Positions 53,445 to 62,074 are shown, numbered from the stretch's first letter. The stretch: DNA of 64,000 bases from Streptomyces sp. NRRL F-525 (GCF_000716605.1 NZ_JNXE01000008.1:1-64000); one strand, 5' to 3'. The notes: generated by a model not told the origin, from the letters alone. Numbers and translations: made by a program.

Positions 53445-54428
53445 TCACTTCGGCAGGTCGGCGCTGTCGAGATGGCGGTGCAGGAACGCGGTGATGATGT
53501 CCATGACGGTCGCGGACGACCAGGCAAGGGCGGCGTCCGAATCCGGGAGGACTCCGAAGTCTCCGTGATTTGCCCCGGCCACGACATAGCGCGTGCTGTC
53601 CGCGCCGGCGGCGAGAAGAGCCTGGTGCACGTGCTGCGTTTGGGAGGAGGAGACGAGCATGTCGTCACTGCCGTGGAGGAGAAGGAAGGGCGGCGCCGAA
53701 GCCGTCACACAGGTCGCGGGATCCGCGGCGCTCACCGCCTCGGGGATGTCCGAGAACAGCGCGCCCGCCTTGCCGACGTAGGCCGAGAAATGCGTGGCCG
53801 TGCGCTCGTAGTGGAGTCGCGCCGCCTCGTCGAAGTCGTCGGCGATCGCCGAGAGCAGGGAGGTGCCGAAGGCGTCAACCACGGCTTGCACGGGGCCTGT
53901 TGATGAGTCATTCGTGACACCCGTCAGTGCCGCCACATGACCACCGGCTGACTCTCCCCAGAGGGCGACCGCACGCGGGTCGATACCGAAGTCGTCCGCG
54001 TGCTGCCGCAGATGGGAGAAGGCGGCTCGTACATCGTGGATGGAATCCAGGTAGGTGCCACCGTCCGGCGCGACGCGGTATTCGACACTGGCGACGACAA
54101 AGCCCGATTCGGCGACGTGACGACGCACGTCGAACGCCATCGCCTTGTTGCAGCGCAGGAACGCACCACCGGGAAGGAAGAGGACCAGCGGAAGCCGGTC
54201 TCCCGTCGCCGGCCGAAGAATGTCGGCTTTCAGATCGCGCGACTCCCCGTTGGGCAGTCCCACGCTGCTGAACGTGACGTCCGGGTGGCTTTCGATCTCG
54301 ACCGTGCCAAGGGCCATCTGCGGACTCGCGCCGACATCCAGCAAGGTGCTGTCGGCGAGGTCCGGCGGGGCGATGGTGCTGGCCGCAGGCACGGGGAGCT
54401 TGGGAACGGACGGCATCTCAGGTTCCAT
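53445..54428 (-). CDS. Alpha/beta hydrolase, hormone-sensitive-lipase-like esterase
   Basis: 327 residues from ATG 54428; AGGAT lies 6 bases upstream. Catalytic features in order: the oxyanion loop LPGGAF (a variant of HGGGF, about residue 83), nucleophile GESAGG (about 158-163), acidic residue in LLHGSDDMLVS and His in GANHGDFGV near the C-terminus. It is probably a cytosolic carboxylesterase. It converges with the monooxygenase gene, ending 10 bases from its stop, and is separately promoted from an AT-rich stretch near 54450. Confidence 0.87.
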   Translation of the reverse strand: MEPEMPSVPKLPVPAASTIAPPDLADSTLLDVGASPQMALGTVEIESHPDVTFSSVGLPNGESRDLKADILRPATGDRLPLVLFLPGGAFLRCNKAMAFDVRRHVAESGFVVASVEYRVAPDGGTYLDSIHDVRAAFSHLRQHADDFGIDPRAVALWGESAGGHVAALTGVTNDSSTGPVQAVVDAFGTSLLSAIADDFDEAARLHYERTATHFSAYVGKAGALFSDIPEAVSAADPATCVTASAPPFLLLHGSDDMLVSSSQTQHVHQALLAAGADSTRYVVAGANHGDFGVLPDSDAALAWSSATVMDIITAFLHRHLDSADLPK

Positions 54429-54557
54429 GTAGCGATCCTGTCACCGTCGTAAAAAAACGTCAATGGACATGGAGAAGCTTCCTCCACTTCCGCGGAGGAA
54501 GCTGTCGCCGCGTCGAAGGTGACCGGCTCCTTCCGTTGTCGCAGGGCGGTCCCGGGG

Positions 54558-55493
54558 CTACGGCACCAGGACGATCCGGCCGCGCCGGCCGCCCCGGGCG
54601 AGTTGGGCGTGGGCTTCGGGTGCTTGGGACAGGGGGTAGGTCTGGGCCACGCGCGGCGTGAGGACGCCGACTTCGGCGAGGGCGGAGAGGTGGGCGAGGC
54701 GGGTGGGTTCGGGGCCTGCCATGGTGTTGTGTACGGTCACGCCCCGCTCCGGCGTCGGCAGTACGTCGACCCGCACGCTCACGAAGGTGCCGCCGTCGCG
54801 GACGGCCGCCAGTGCGGGTGCGCCCAGGGCCGCCGCGTCGAGGACGCCGTCCACGCCGTCCGGCATGAACCGGCGTACCGCGTCGCTCAGTTGCTCGTCC
54901 CGCGACACGAACCAGGTGGCGCCGCGCTCGCGCAGGAACTCCTCGTCCTCGGGCCGCCCCTGCGCGACGATCCGCACGCCCCGCGTCCGCGCCAACTCGA
55001 CGGCGTAGCCGCCCACGGCCCCGGCGGCGCCCGTGATGAGCAGAGTGCCGCGAGGGCGCAGCGGGAGGTGGTCCAGGGCCATCGAGGCGGTCATCGCGTT
55101 GAGGGGGATCGTCGCCGCGAGCGTCAGGTCCATGCCCTCGGGGGCGGGGGCGATGGAGTTCAGGTCGGTCACCAGGTACTCGGCCTGGGCCTTGGTGGGG
55201 CGCAGTACTGGGGAGTGGAACACGATGACCGGCGTTCCGACATCGAGGAGGACACCCGTACCGACCGCGTCGATCGTCCCGGCGGCGTCCAGGCCGAGCC
55301 CTGTGTATTCGACGTCGTCCATCGGACCGAAGAACCCGCCCCACACAGCGGCGTCGGCGGGATTGAGCGCGGCGGCCGCGACCTTGACGCGGATCTCGAA
55401 GGGGCCCGGCTCCGGGAGGGGGACCTCCACGACCTCGACGGCCTCGGGTCCACCGATCTTCTTGACGACTACAGCGCGCATGACGTCCGCCAT
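54558..55493 (-). CDS. Zinc-free medium-chain dehydrogenase / quinone oxidoreductase
   Basis: 311 residues from ATG 55493; ATG 55481 (MRAVVV) is an equally plausible start. N-terminal GroES-like domain (VVVKKIGGPEAVEVVEVPLPEPGPFEIRVKVAAAALNPAD) and a Rossmann domain with LLITGAAGAVGGYAVELARTRGVRIVAQG (GxGxxG variant). The structural-zinc cysteines of alcohol dehydrogenases are absent, as in QOR-type NADPH enzymes that reduce quinones or enones. It lies downstream of an HxlR regulator. Its promoter has the inverted copy of the HxlR-linked 33-bp element. Confidence 0.88.
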   Translation of the reverse strand: MADVMRAVVVKKIGGPEAVEVVEVPLPEPGPFEIRVKVAAAALNPADAAVWGGFFGPMDDVEYTGLGLDAAGTIDAVGTGVLLDVGTPVIVFHSPVLRPTKAQAEYLVTDLNSIAPAPEGMDLTLAATIPLNAMTASMALDHLPLRPRGTLLITGAAGAVGGYAVELARTRGVRIVAQGRPEDEEFLRERGATWFVSRDEQLSDAVRRFMPDGVDGVLDAAALGAPALAAVRDGGTFVSVRVDVLPTPERGVTVHNTMAGPEPTRLAHLSALAEVGVLTPRVAQTYPLSQAPEAHAQLARGGRRGRIVLVP

Positions 55494-55524
55494 TCCGTTT
55501 GCGTATCCGAACACCACAAACGCT

Positions 55525-55557
55525 AGGCGGGTAACGATCGATTAGTAAGTAGGCACT
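55525..55557 (-). promoter_or_regulatory. HxlR-linked 33-bp element, copy in oxidoreductase promoter
   Basis: Read on the minus strand, this sequence matches the plus strand of 56057-56089 at 31 of 33 positions, with core AATCGATCGT. It lies 32 bases upstream of the oxidoreductase start. Confidence 0.7.
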
Positions 55558-55611
55558 TTAAGGTGCGTTACGGCCCGCCGGGTGGGCCGGGCTGTCGTCT
55601 GTCGCCCGCCG

Positions 55612-56022
55612 TCACTGGTCGGTCTGCCGGGCGTCGTAGCGTCCGCGCGCCTCGTCGACCTCGTCGGTCTTCTCGGCGGCCCAGTCGCGCACTTGGGACA
55701 GCAGGCCGTACAGGCCCTGCCCGAGCGGGGTCAATTCGTAGTCGACGCGCACCGGCACGGTCGGCGTGACCGTCCGGTTCACCATGCCGTCGCGTTCGAG
55801 CATGCGCAGCGTCTGGGTGAGCATCTTCTGGCTGACGCCCGGGATCTCGCGGCTGATGTGGCTGTACCGCATCGGCCCGCCGTAGGACCCGAGGGTGCAC
55901 ATCGTGAGGCTGACCCACCGGTTGCTGATCGTCGAGAGCAGGGCCACCGCGGGGCAGTCGTGCATGTACGCCTCGTACGTGCCCGGCTCGACCGGGCGTG
56001 CCTGCTTCTGCTTGGTGGCCAT
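55612..56022 (-). CDS. HxlR-family transcriptional regulator
   Basis: 136 residues from ATG 56022, with GGGAG 7 bases upstream; the frame extends 11 codons further but that start would overlap the operator region. The winged helix (HxlR/PadR-like) is at about residues 30-115: CPAVALLSTISNRWVSLTMCTLG (with the near-universal N-terminal Cys), RYSHISREIPGVSQKMLTQTLRMLERDGMVNRTV. HxlR proteins often sense electrophiles or oxidation through that Cys. The same 33-bp element stands in front of this gene and the oxidoreductase, making this a probable self-regulated redox/electrophile module. Confidence 0.9.
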   Translation of the reverse strand: MATKQKQARPVEPGTYEAYMHDCPAVALLSTISNRWVSLTMCTLGSYGGPMRYSHISREIPGVSQKMLTQTLRMLERDGMVNRTVTPTVPVRVDYELTPLGQGLYGLLSQVRDWAAEKTDEVDEARGRYDARQTDQ

Positions 56023-56056
56023 CTGGTTCTCCCGCCAGGAGCGCAACGCACTCAAG

Positions 56057-56089
56057 AGTGCCTACTTACCAATCGATCGTAACCCGCCT
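56057..56089 (+). promoter_or_regulatory. HxlR-linked 33-bp element, copy in hxlR promoter
   Basis: Starts 35 bases upstream of the HxlR ATG and contains the core AATCGATCGT. It is in the opposite orientation to the copy at 55525-55557. Confidence 0.7.
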
Positions 56090-56220
56090 GGAGTTCGCCC
56101 TATTTATGTGGTTCGCGTCATTCGTCTTTGCAAACGAGCGATGCGCTTCGCCCCGCCGGTCGGGCGACCGGCGGGGCGAAGGAGCGTACTTGGGGACGAC
56201 GGCGACGGACCGGTCGGATG

Positions 56221-56739
56221 TCAGGCGCAGAGGACGCGGGTCTCCGGCGTGTAGACCGGGCCACCGCTGACGTTCGTCGAGTCGCTGAACTCGGAGTAGT
56301 AGTACGAGTAGAAGCCGATGTTGCCGTTGCAGCCCGAGTCGGCGGCGACCTGGAGGGTCAGGGTCACGGTCCGGCTCTGCCCGGGCGGGATGGTGGCGCC
56401 GTAGTCCGGGCCGAGGTCGGTGGGCCCGACGCCGGTGCACGGGGTGCTGCCGGTGTCCGTGGTCAGCGCGCAGTCGGTGAAGCTGTACTTGAGGTCCGGC
56501 CGCTGGGTGGTCAGCCAGGTGGGCTCGATCGTCTGGTAGACGAACAGGACGTCGTAGGTCTTGTTGTTGGTGAGCGTCATCGAGAGTTTCACCGCGCCGC
56601 CGGGCGTCGTGGTGGCGGTGTCGGTGGCGAAGGTCAGGTCGGCGTCCGCCGCGCTCGCACTCGGGGCCAGTCCGAAGACGGCGAGGAGGAGACCGAGGAC
56701 GGTGGCGAGACCCAGGCGTCTCATACGTGGTGATCGCAT
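56221..56739 (-). CDS. Secreted beta-sandwich-like protein of unknown function
   Basis: 172 residues from ATG 56739; ATG 56724 gives a shorter signal region. The signal peptide (LGLATVLGLLLAVFGLAPSASA) is cleaved near residue 30. The mature part begins ADLTFATDTATTTPGGAVKLSMTLTNN, resembling CARDB/DUF11-type immunoglobulin-like modules, with TIPPGQSRTVTLTLQVAADSGC later. Four cysteines could form two disulfides. There is no sortase or lipid anchor, so it is released. I do not recognise the family. Confidence 0.7.
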   Translation of the reverse strand: MRSPRMRRLGLATVLGLLLAVFGLAPSASAADADLTFATDTATTTPGGAVKLSMTLTNNKTYDVLFVYQTIEPTWLTTQRPDLKYSFTDCALTTDTGSTPCTGVGPTDLGPDYGATIPPGQSRTVTLTLQVAADSGCNGNIGFYSYYYSEFSDSTNVSGGPVYTPETRVLCA

Positions 56740-57103
56740 GAGCCGGGAGGCTAGGCGCGCCGCGCGCGGGCCGTCTGCCCCACGGGGCGGGGCCCCACGG
56801 TGGATCGGCTGAATGCGTTTCTCGTGTGGCGGCGGTGCGGCGGGAGTGTGAAGCGATCACTCGGGTCGCGTACGTGCACTGCGTGCAGCGGACGTGTGGG
56901 GCGCGTGGGGGTGTTGGTGCGCTTGTTGGACGGGAGGCGCCGGGTACCGACATTGGCGTGATTCCTGACGCGTCGGATGTCGGGGCGGGTCCGTGGGGCG
57001 GGTGTTCTCGGGCATTCGTCGATTTCTGGCCTCGCGGACGGATGTGTTGATTAAAATGAACGATACGTTCGTCTTGGCTTCCGGAGTTCGGTATGGTGAA
57101 CGC
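56740..57103. promoter_or_regulatory. 364-base divergent region; GAAC/GTTC repeats before alaX
   Basis: Near the alaX start it contains GAACG-ATA-CGTTC (57058-57070) and GTTC-N8-GAAC (57085-57102), with an AT-rich stretch TTGATTAAAAT just before. These may be operator sites for the XRE regulator encoded two genes downstream. The rest of the gap shows no gene or structure I can support. Confidence 0.5.
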
Positions 57104-57829
57104 ATGGTTCATTCGATCGCGGCTTCTCGAGTGGGCGGGCAGATCAGCGCCTACCTCGACGACACCTACTTGGAGCAGGTCGACACGCGGGTGATCGCGG
57201 TCGGCGAGACGACGGACGGGGCGCCCTGGGCGGCCGTGGAGCACTGTCTGTTTCATCCGCAGGGCGGGGGGCAGCCCGCCGATCGCGGGTGGTTGGGGGA
57301 TGCGGAGATCGTGCCGGTCCGGGAGCGGGAGTCGGGGCTGGTGGTGGCTACGGCGGCTGACGGCGGCGATCTTTCGGGCCTCGGCGTGGGGGAGCCGGTG
57401 CGAGCGCGGATCGATCTTCAGGCCCGCATGCTGCATGCCGCGCTGCACACGGCCGGGCATCTCGTCGAGGCGGTCGGGCGGGCGCAGGGGTGGGAGATGG
57501 TCGGGAGCATCCACTTTCCCGGTCAGGCCCGGATCGAGTTCCAGGCGCCGGACGCGGACGCGCGGCTGGCCGACCCGGACGGGCGGGAGGCTGTGACCGC
57601 CGTGCTGCGCGCGGCGGTGGCGGCCGCGGTCGCCGATGAACTGACGGTCACCGTGCGGTACTTCGCCGACGGGCAGCGCGTGGTGCATCTCGGTGGGCTG
57701 CACTCCGCGCCGTGCGGTGGCACGCATGTGCGCGGCCTCGGGGACCTGGCCGACGTGGTGCTGCCGACACTGAAGGTCAAGAAGGGCCGTATCCGCGTGT
57801 CCTACACCGCGACCCACCGGAGCCGTTGA
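57104..57829 (+). CDS. Alanyl-tRNA editing protein AlaX-like
   Basis: 241 residues from ATG 57104; upstream in-frame sequence is not protein-like. It is the stand-alone form of the AlaRS second additional domain: HCLFHPQGGGQPADRGWLG, then the zinc/catalytic pair His115 and His119 (LHTAGHLVEA), and Cys204/His208 in SAPCGGTHVRGL. The protein removes mischarged serine or glycine from tRNA-Ala, or Thr-tRNA-type errors in related families. It is co-transcribed with an XRE-cupin regulator (1-base overlap) and a threonine-aldolase-like gene, suggesting a response to serine/threonine imbalance. Confidence 0.9.
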   Translation: MVHSIAASRVGGQISAYLDDTYLEQVDTRVIAVGETTDGAPWAAVEHCLFHPQGGGQPADRGWLGDAEIVPVRERESGLVVATAADGGDLSGLGVGEPVRARIDLQARMLHAALHTAGHLVEAVGRAQGWEMVGSIHFPGQARIEFQAPDADARLADPDGREAVTAVLRAAVAAAVADELTVTVRYFADGQRVVHLGGLHSAPCGGTHVRGLGDLADVVLPTLKVKKGRIRVSYTATHRSR

Positions 57830-58404
57830 TGACACCCCCGCCGTCCGGCCGCCGTCCGGTGAGCAGTACCGCGGCCGCGGTCGGCGCGAAGATCCGGCTG
57901 CGCCGTCAGCAGCGCGGGATGAGCGCCGCGGAGATGGCCCGACGGGCCGGGCTGAGCAAGGCCACCCTGTCGCAGCTGGAGGCCGGGAACGGCAATCCCA
58001 CGATCGACACCCTGGACGCGATCGCCATCGCCCTGCGCATCCCGATCGCCGACCTGCTCGCGCGCGATGCCGACACCGGGCCGGTCTTCCGCCCGGGCAC
58101 GGACATCGAACCCGGGGAAGTATCCCGGGAGTTGCTACGCCGGATCAGCAGCGGCAACAGCCTGGAGATCTGGCGGCTGCGCATCCCGCCGGAGACTGAG
58201 TTGGCCGGCGTCCCGCACGCCACCGGCACGATCGAGCACCTGCTCATCGCCACCGGGCACGTCACCGCCGGTCCCGTCGACGCCCCGCAGGACCTGGGCC
58301 CCGGCGACATGCTCGCGTTCGCCGGAGACGCCCCGCACTTCTACCGGACCGGCGCCGAGGAGGTCGACATCACCGTCGTCTTCGCCTCTCCCATCAGCAC
58401 CTGA
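57829..58404 (+). CDS. XRE-family regulator with cupin domain
   Basis: 191 residues from ATG 57829, which shares one base with the alaX stop. The helix-turn-helix (about 18-75, AAEMARRAGLSKATLSQLEAGNGNPTIDTLDAIAIAL) is followed by a compact cupin_2 domain (about 115-185; GTIEHLLIATGHVTAG, LGPGDMLAFAGDAPHFY). Such regulators near amino-acid enzymes usually sense the amino acid or its product. Control of the alaX operon through the GAAC/GTTC repeats upstream is proposed. Confidence 0.9.
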   Translation: MTPPPSGRRPVSSTAAAVGAKIRLRRQQRGMSAAEMARRAGLSKATLSQLEAGNGNPTIDTLDAIAIALRIPIADLLARDADTGPVFRPGTDIEPGEVSRELLRRISSGNSLEIWRLRIPPETELAGVPHATGTIEHLLIATGHVTAGPVDAPQDLGPGDMLAFAGDAPHFYRTGAEEVDITVVFASPIST

Positions 58405-58480
58405 GACACCGTCAGCAGAGCTCAGGACCTCATCAACAGCCAAGACCTCAGCAGTACTTGAGACCGAGGAACCCCCGCTC

Positions 58481-59545
58481 ATGAGCACCTCCACCTTCGC
58501 CACCACGCCCTCCAGCCGCGCCTTCATCAGCGACAACATGGCCGGAGTGTCCCCGGAGATAGCCCGCGCCGTCGCCGACGCGGCCGCCGGGCAGGTCCTG
58601 CCGTACGGCAACGACCCGTTCACCGACAGCGCCCGCCGCAGGCTCGGCGAGATCTTCGAGCGGGACGTCGATGTCTTCCCCGTCTCCACCGGGTCCGCCG
58701 CGAACGGCCTGAGCCTGGCCGCCCTCACCCCGCCGTGGGGGAGCGTGCTCTCCCACCCGGACAGCCACATCAACACCGACGAATGCGGCGCGCCGGAGTT
58801 CTTCACCAACGGGGCCAAGCTCGTCGGCGTCCGGGGCGCCGACAGCAAGATCGACCCCGACGCGCTGCGGGCGGCGGTGCGTCGGCGGGCCGGTGACGTG
58901 CACAGTGTGCAGCCGTCCGCGGTGAGCATCAGCCAGGCCACCGAGAGCGGCAGCGTCTACACCCTGGAGGAGATCCGCGAACTGTCCGCCATCGCCAAGG
59001 ACGCGGGCCTGCGGGTCCACATGGACGGGGCGCGCTTCGCCAACGCGCTGGTCCAACTCGGCGCCACCCCGGCCGAGATGACGTGGAGGGCCGGCGTCGA
59101 CGTGCTGTCCTTCGGCGCCACCAAGAACGGTGCGATGACCGCCGACGCCATCGTCTCCTTCGACCCGGCGCTCGCCGGTGAACTCGCCTTCCGCGCGAAG
59201 CGCGCCGGCCAGCTCGCCTCCAAGATGCGCTTCAACACGGCCCAGATCGACGCCTACCTCGCCGACGATCTCTGGCTGCGCAACGCCCGCCAGGCCAACG
59301 CGATGGCCACCCGCCTCGGCGACGGCCTCAAGTCCATTGCCGGGGCTGGGCTGTTGGCCACCCCGCAGGCCAACATCCTCTTCTGCCGCCTGCCCCAGCC
59401 GGTCACTGAAGGACTCCTTGCGGAGGGTTACGCCTTCTACCACGACCGGTGGGAGCCGGGCATCGTCCGCTTCGTCACCGCGTTCTCGCACAGCGCCGAC
59501 GACATTGACCACCTGTTGGACGCGGTCCGCCGCCACACCCACTGA
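58481..59545 (+). CDS. Low-specificity threonine aldolase / beta-eliminating lyase
   Basis: 354 residues from ATG 58481. PLP fold-type I aldolase: SDNMAGVSPEIARAVADAA at the N-terminus, VSTGSAANGLSLAAL, HMDGARFANALVQLG, and the Schiff-base Lys215 in SFGATKNGAM. It splits threonine or allo-threonine into glycine and acetaldehyde. It is the third gene after alaX and the XRE-cupin regulator (gap 76 bases), consistent with control of serine/threonine/glycine levels and protection against mischarging. Its stop codon lies inside a large hairpin. Confidence 0.9.
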   Translation: MSTSTFATTPSSRAFISDNMAGVSPEIARAVADAAAGQVLPYGNDPFTDSARRRLGEIFERDVDVFPVSTGSAANGLSLAALTPPWGSVLSHPDSHINTDECGAPEFFTNGAKLVGVRGADSKIDPDALRAAVRRRAGDVHSVQPSAVSISQATESGSVYTLEEIRELSAIAKDAGLRVHMDGARFANALVQLGATPAEMTWRAGVDVLSFGATKNGAMTADAIVSFDPALAGELAFRAKRAGQLASKMRFNTAQIDAYLADDLWLRNARQANAMATRLGDGLKSIAGAGLLATPQANILFCRLPQPVTEGLLAEGYAFYHDRWEPGIVRFVTAFSHSADDIDHLLDAVRRHTH

Positions 59546-59567
59546 GGGGTGTCGCCGCGGACCGCGT
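59520..59567 (+). terminator. Composite hairpin overlapping the aldolase stop
   Basis: Outer arms ACGCGGTCCGC / GCGGACCGCGT (11 bp, perfect) and inner arms ACACCC / GGGTGT are separated by symmetrical CGCC internal loops. The TGA stop (59543-59545) is in the terminal loop. It separates this gene from the convergent glutamate decarboxylase. Confidence 0.7.
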
Positions 59568-59633
59568 GCCGCCCGACGCTCAATTCGGCGCCGGGAAGGG
59601 TGAGTTGGCCGCCGGGAGAGCCGGGGCGTGTCG

Positions 59634-61034
59634 TCAGGCGGTGACGAGCGGCTGGTGCGGTGGCGCGAGCGTCGGGCGGGTCTCGTGGAGGTTCCTGGTG
59701 ACCTCGGTGAGGTCGGCGATGAACATGCCCGCGAGTTCGGCGGTGAACCCGGTGCGCACCACGAGGCGTAGGACGGAGACGTCCTGGCAGGGCGCGGGGA
59801 AGCTGTAGGCGGGCAGATGCCAGCCGCGCGCCCGCATCGCGTGGGAGACGTCGAACACCGTGAAGCCCTGCGTGCCGGGCGTCAACCGGAAGGCGAACGC
59901 CGGGAGTTCGGAGCCGTCGGTGATCAACTCGTAGGGCGCGATGGTCTCGATGCGCGCGGCGAGCGCACGGGCCGTGGTGCGGCTCTGCGACGCCAGATTG
60001 CGCAGCCCTTCGACGCCGTAGCGGAGGAAGCTGTAGTACTGCGCGACGACATGCGCGCCCGGGCGGGAGAAGTTGAGGGTGAAGCTGGGGGAGCTGCCGC
60101 CGAGGTAGTCGACCTCGAACACCAGGTCGTCGGGGAGGGCTTCGGCGTTGCGCCACAGCGCCCAGCCCAGGCCGGGGAAGACGTGGCCGTACTTGTGCCC
60201 CGAGGTGTTGATGGAGGCGACGCGTTCGAGCTGGAAGTCCCACATCAGGCCCGGGTCGAGGAACGGGGCGACCATCGCGCCGGACGCGCCGTCGACATGC
60301 ACGGGGATGTCGGTGCCGGTGGCGGCCTGGTAGCCGTCCAGGGCCATGCAGATGTCGGCGACGGGCTCGTAGGAACCGTCGAACGTCGACCCGAGGATCG
60401 TCACCACGCCGATGGTGTTGTCGTCGCAGTAGGCGGTGAGGGTGTCGGCGGTGAGGTGGTAGCGGCCCGGCTCCATCGGGACGTAACGCGGCTCCACCTC
60501 GAAGTAGTTGGCGAACTTCTTCCAGCACACCTGGACGTTCGCGCCCATCACGATGTTCGGGCGTGAGGTGTCCTTGCCCTGGGCGCGGCGGCGTTCCTGC
60601 CAGCGGCGCTTGAGCGCGAGCCCGCCGAGCATGGCGGCCTCGCTGGAGCCGGTGGTCGAGCAGCCGCGGACCTGCTCGGCGTGCGGCGCGTGCCAGAGCC
60701 GGGCGAGCATCCGTACGCAGCGCTCCTCCATCGCCGTGATCTGCGGGTACTCGGCGCGGTCGGCGAGGTTCTTCTCGGCGGTCTCCGCCATCAACTCCCT
60801 TGCCTGCGGCTCCATCCAGGTCGTCACGAAGGTGGCGAGGTTGAGGCGCGCGTTGCCGTCGAGCATCAGCTCGTCGCGTACGCGGCGGCAGACCAGGTCG
60901 GGCTCCGACGCGAACTCGGGCAGCTCGTCGACGGGCTGGAGGAGGTCGGCGGCCGGCGGGAGACCGCCGGTGCGGGAGACGGTCAGGGTGTCGAACTCGG
61001 CTTCGGGCATGACGTCGGTATGCGGGATGGGCAT
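59634..61034 (-). CDS. gadB: Glutamate decarboxylase
   Basis: 466 residues from ATG 61034, the usual length. PLP-dependent group II decarboxylase: NLATFVTTWMEPQARELMAETAEKNLADRAEYP, GCSTTGSSEAAMLGGLALKRRWQ, VHVDGASGAMVAPFLDP and the PLP lysine Lys281 in INTSGHKYGHVFPGLGW. It converts glutamate to GABA and CO2, consuming a proton, in the cytosol. No GABA antiporter is adjacent, so a role in acid resistance is not established here; GABA shunt use is equally likely. Confidence 0.95.
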   Translation of the reverse strand: MPIPHTDVMPEAEFDTLTVSRTGGLPPAADLLQPVDELPEFASEPDLVCRRVRDELMLDGNARLNLATFVTTWMEPQARELMAETAEKNLADRAEYPQITAMEERCVRMLARLWHAPHAEQVRGCSTTGSSEAAMLGGLALKRRWQERRRAQGKDTSRPNIVMGANVQVCWKKFANYFEVEPRYVPMEPGRYHLTADTLTAYCDDNTIGVVTILGSTFDGSYEPVADICMALDGYQAATGTDIPVHVDGASGAMVAPFLDPGLMWDFQLERVASINTSGHKYGHVFPGLGWALWRNAEALPDDLVFEVDYLGGSSPSFTLNFSRPGAHVVAQYYSFLRYGVEGLRNLASQSRTTARALAARIETIAPYELITDGSELPAFAFRLTPGTQGFTVFDVSHAMRARGWHLPAYSFPAPCQDVSVLRLVVRTGFTAELAGMFIADLTEVTRNLHETRPTLAPPHQPLVTA

Positions 61035-61180
61035 GAGTGTGTGGATGCCTTTCTGGTCCGTGCGGCCCCGTGCACTCCGACGCTAGATCGCCGAGCGGTG
61101 CGGCGTATGTGCCGATTACACCGATCCAGTGATCGATTTGCGGACTGATGAACTGGATTTTCCCTTGTACATACTGGGCA

Positions 61181-62074
61181 TTACTTTTCGCTGGGCTGGA
61201 CCTGCTTGCCAGTGGGGCTCTGACCTGGCCCGTTCAGCGTGATGTCGTCGGCGTAGTACGTGCCCTGTGCGTACCAGCCGTGCACAAAGACGGTCGCGCT
61301 GGTCTGGGACGCGCCGGTGGTGAAGGAGACGGTCAGCGGGCTGTAGGCGGAGGGGGAATTGGTCCAGGTCGACTTCCCGCCGGTCACGCCCAGGTAGACG
61401 TAGGAGCCGCGGACCCAGCCGCTGAGCGAGTAGGTGGTGTCCGGCCGTACCGCGACGGTCTGTTCGCACTGCGCGGTGTCCCTCGAACTCACCTTGCCCT
61501 GAAGGGCTTTCGAGCCCGCGTGGACGGGGGAGGTGACGATCGAGCCAGGGTTGCCCGCGCAACTCCACGGCGAGACGCTGCCCGTCTCGAAGCCGGGATT
61601 GGTCAGGGCGTCGGCCGCACCGGCCGAGCTCGGGGCGGCCGACGTAGGAGCGGCCGAGGCGCTTGCCGGGGGTGCGGCCGGGGTGGCCTCGGTGGGGCTG
61701 GGGATCAGGAGCGAGCAGCCGAACCCGGCGACGGCCGCCGCGGCGACCGCGATCACCACGGCCGCCCGGCGCTGTCCGGGCCCCAGGCGCGGGCGGTCCA
61801 CGGGGCGCGGCGGCCGGACGTCGCCACCGTGCGCGGGGAATCCCTCCGTCCTGCCACCGGGGACGGGCGGGAGTTCCTCCGTATCGCCTGTGTCGCCGCC
61901 GGTCGGGGTGCGCGGGACGGGTACGACTTCGGTCGTGTGGGTGCGGTAGTCCTTGTCCTGGCGTATCTCGTCCAGCAGTTGGGCCAGTGCGTCGGTGCGG
62001 CGCGGGCGCACCACGTGGATGGGTTCCAGCGCGGTGCGGTCGTCCGGTGCGCCGGACGCGGGAGGTGTGGACAC
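61181..62074 (-). CDS. Type II membrane protein with extracellular carbohydrate-binding-like domain
   Basis: 297 residues from GTG 62074, six bases after AAGGAGA; the longer open frame is unsupported. The cytoplasmic N-terminus (about 95 residues, acidic and Pro-rich, with DALAQLLDEIRQDKDY) is followed by one membrane helix (AAVVIAVAAAAVAGFG) and an Ala/Ser/Pro linker. The extracellular part (about 165-297) begins LTNPGFETGSVSPWSC and reads like a CBM4/9-type or CenC-like jelly-roll. It has no enzyme domain. The cell-surface CBM might tether the cell to polysaccharide. Confidence 0.75.
   Translation of the reverse strand: MSTPPASGAPDDRTALEPIHVVRPRRTDALAQLLDEIRQDKDYRTHTTEVVPVPRTPTGGDTGDTEELPPVPGGRTEGFPAHGGDVRPPRPVDRPRLGPGQRRAAVVIAVAAAAVAGFGCSLLIPSPTEATPAAPPASASAAPTSAAPSSAGAADALTNPGFETGSVSPWSCAGNPGSIVTSPVHAGSKALQGKVSSRDTAQCEQTVAVRPDTTYSLSGWVRGSYVYLGVTGGKSTWTNSPSAYSPLTVSFTTGASQTSATVFVHGWYAQGTYYADDITLNGPGQSPTGKQVQPSEK

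Noticed and set aside
59634..61034. Acid-resistance system built on glutamate decarboxylase
   Set aside because: No glutamate/GABA antiporter or acid-stress regulator is nearby; the neighbours do not support it.
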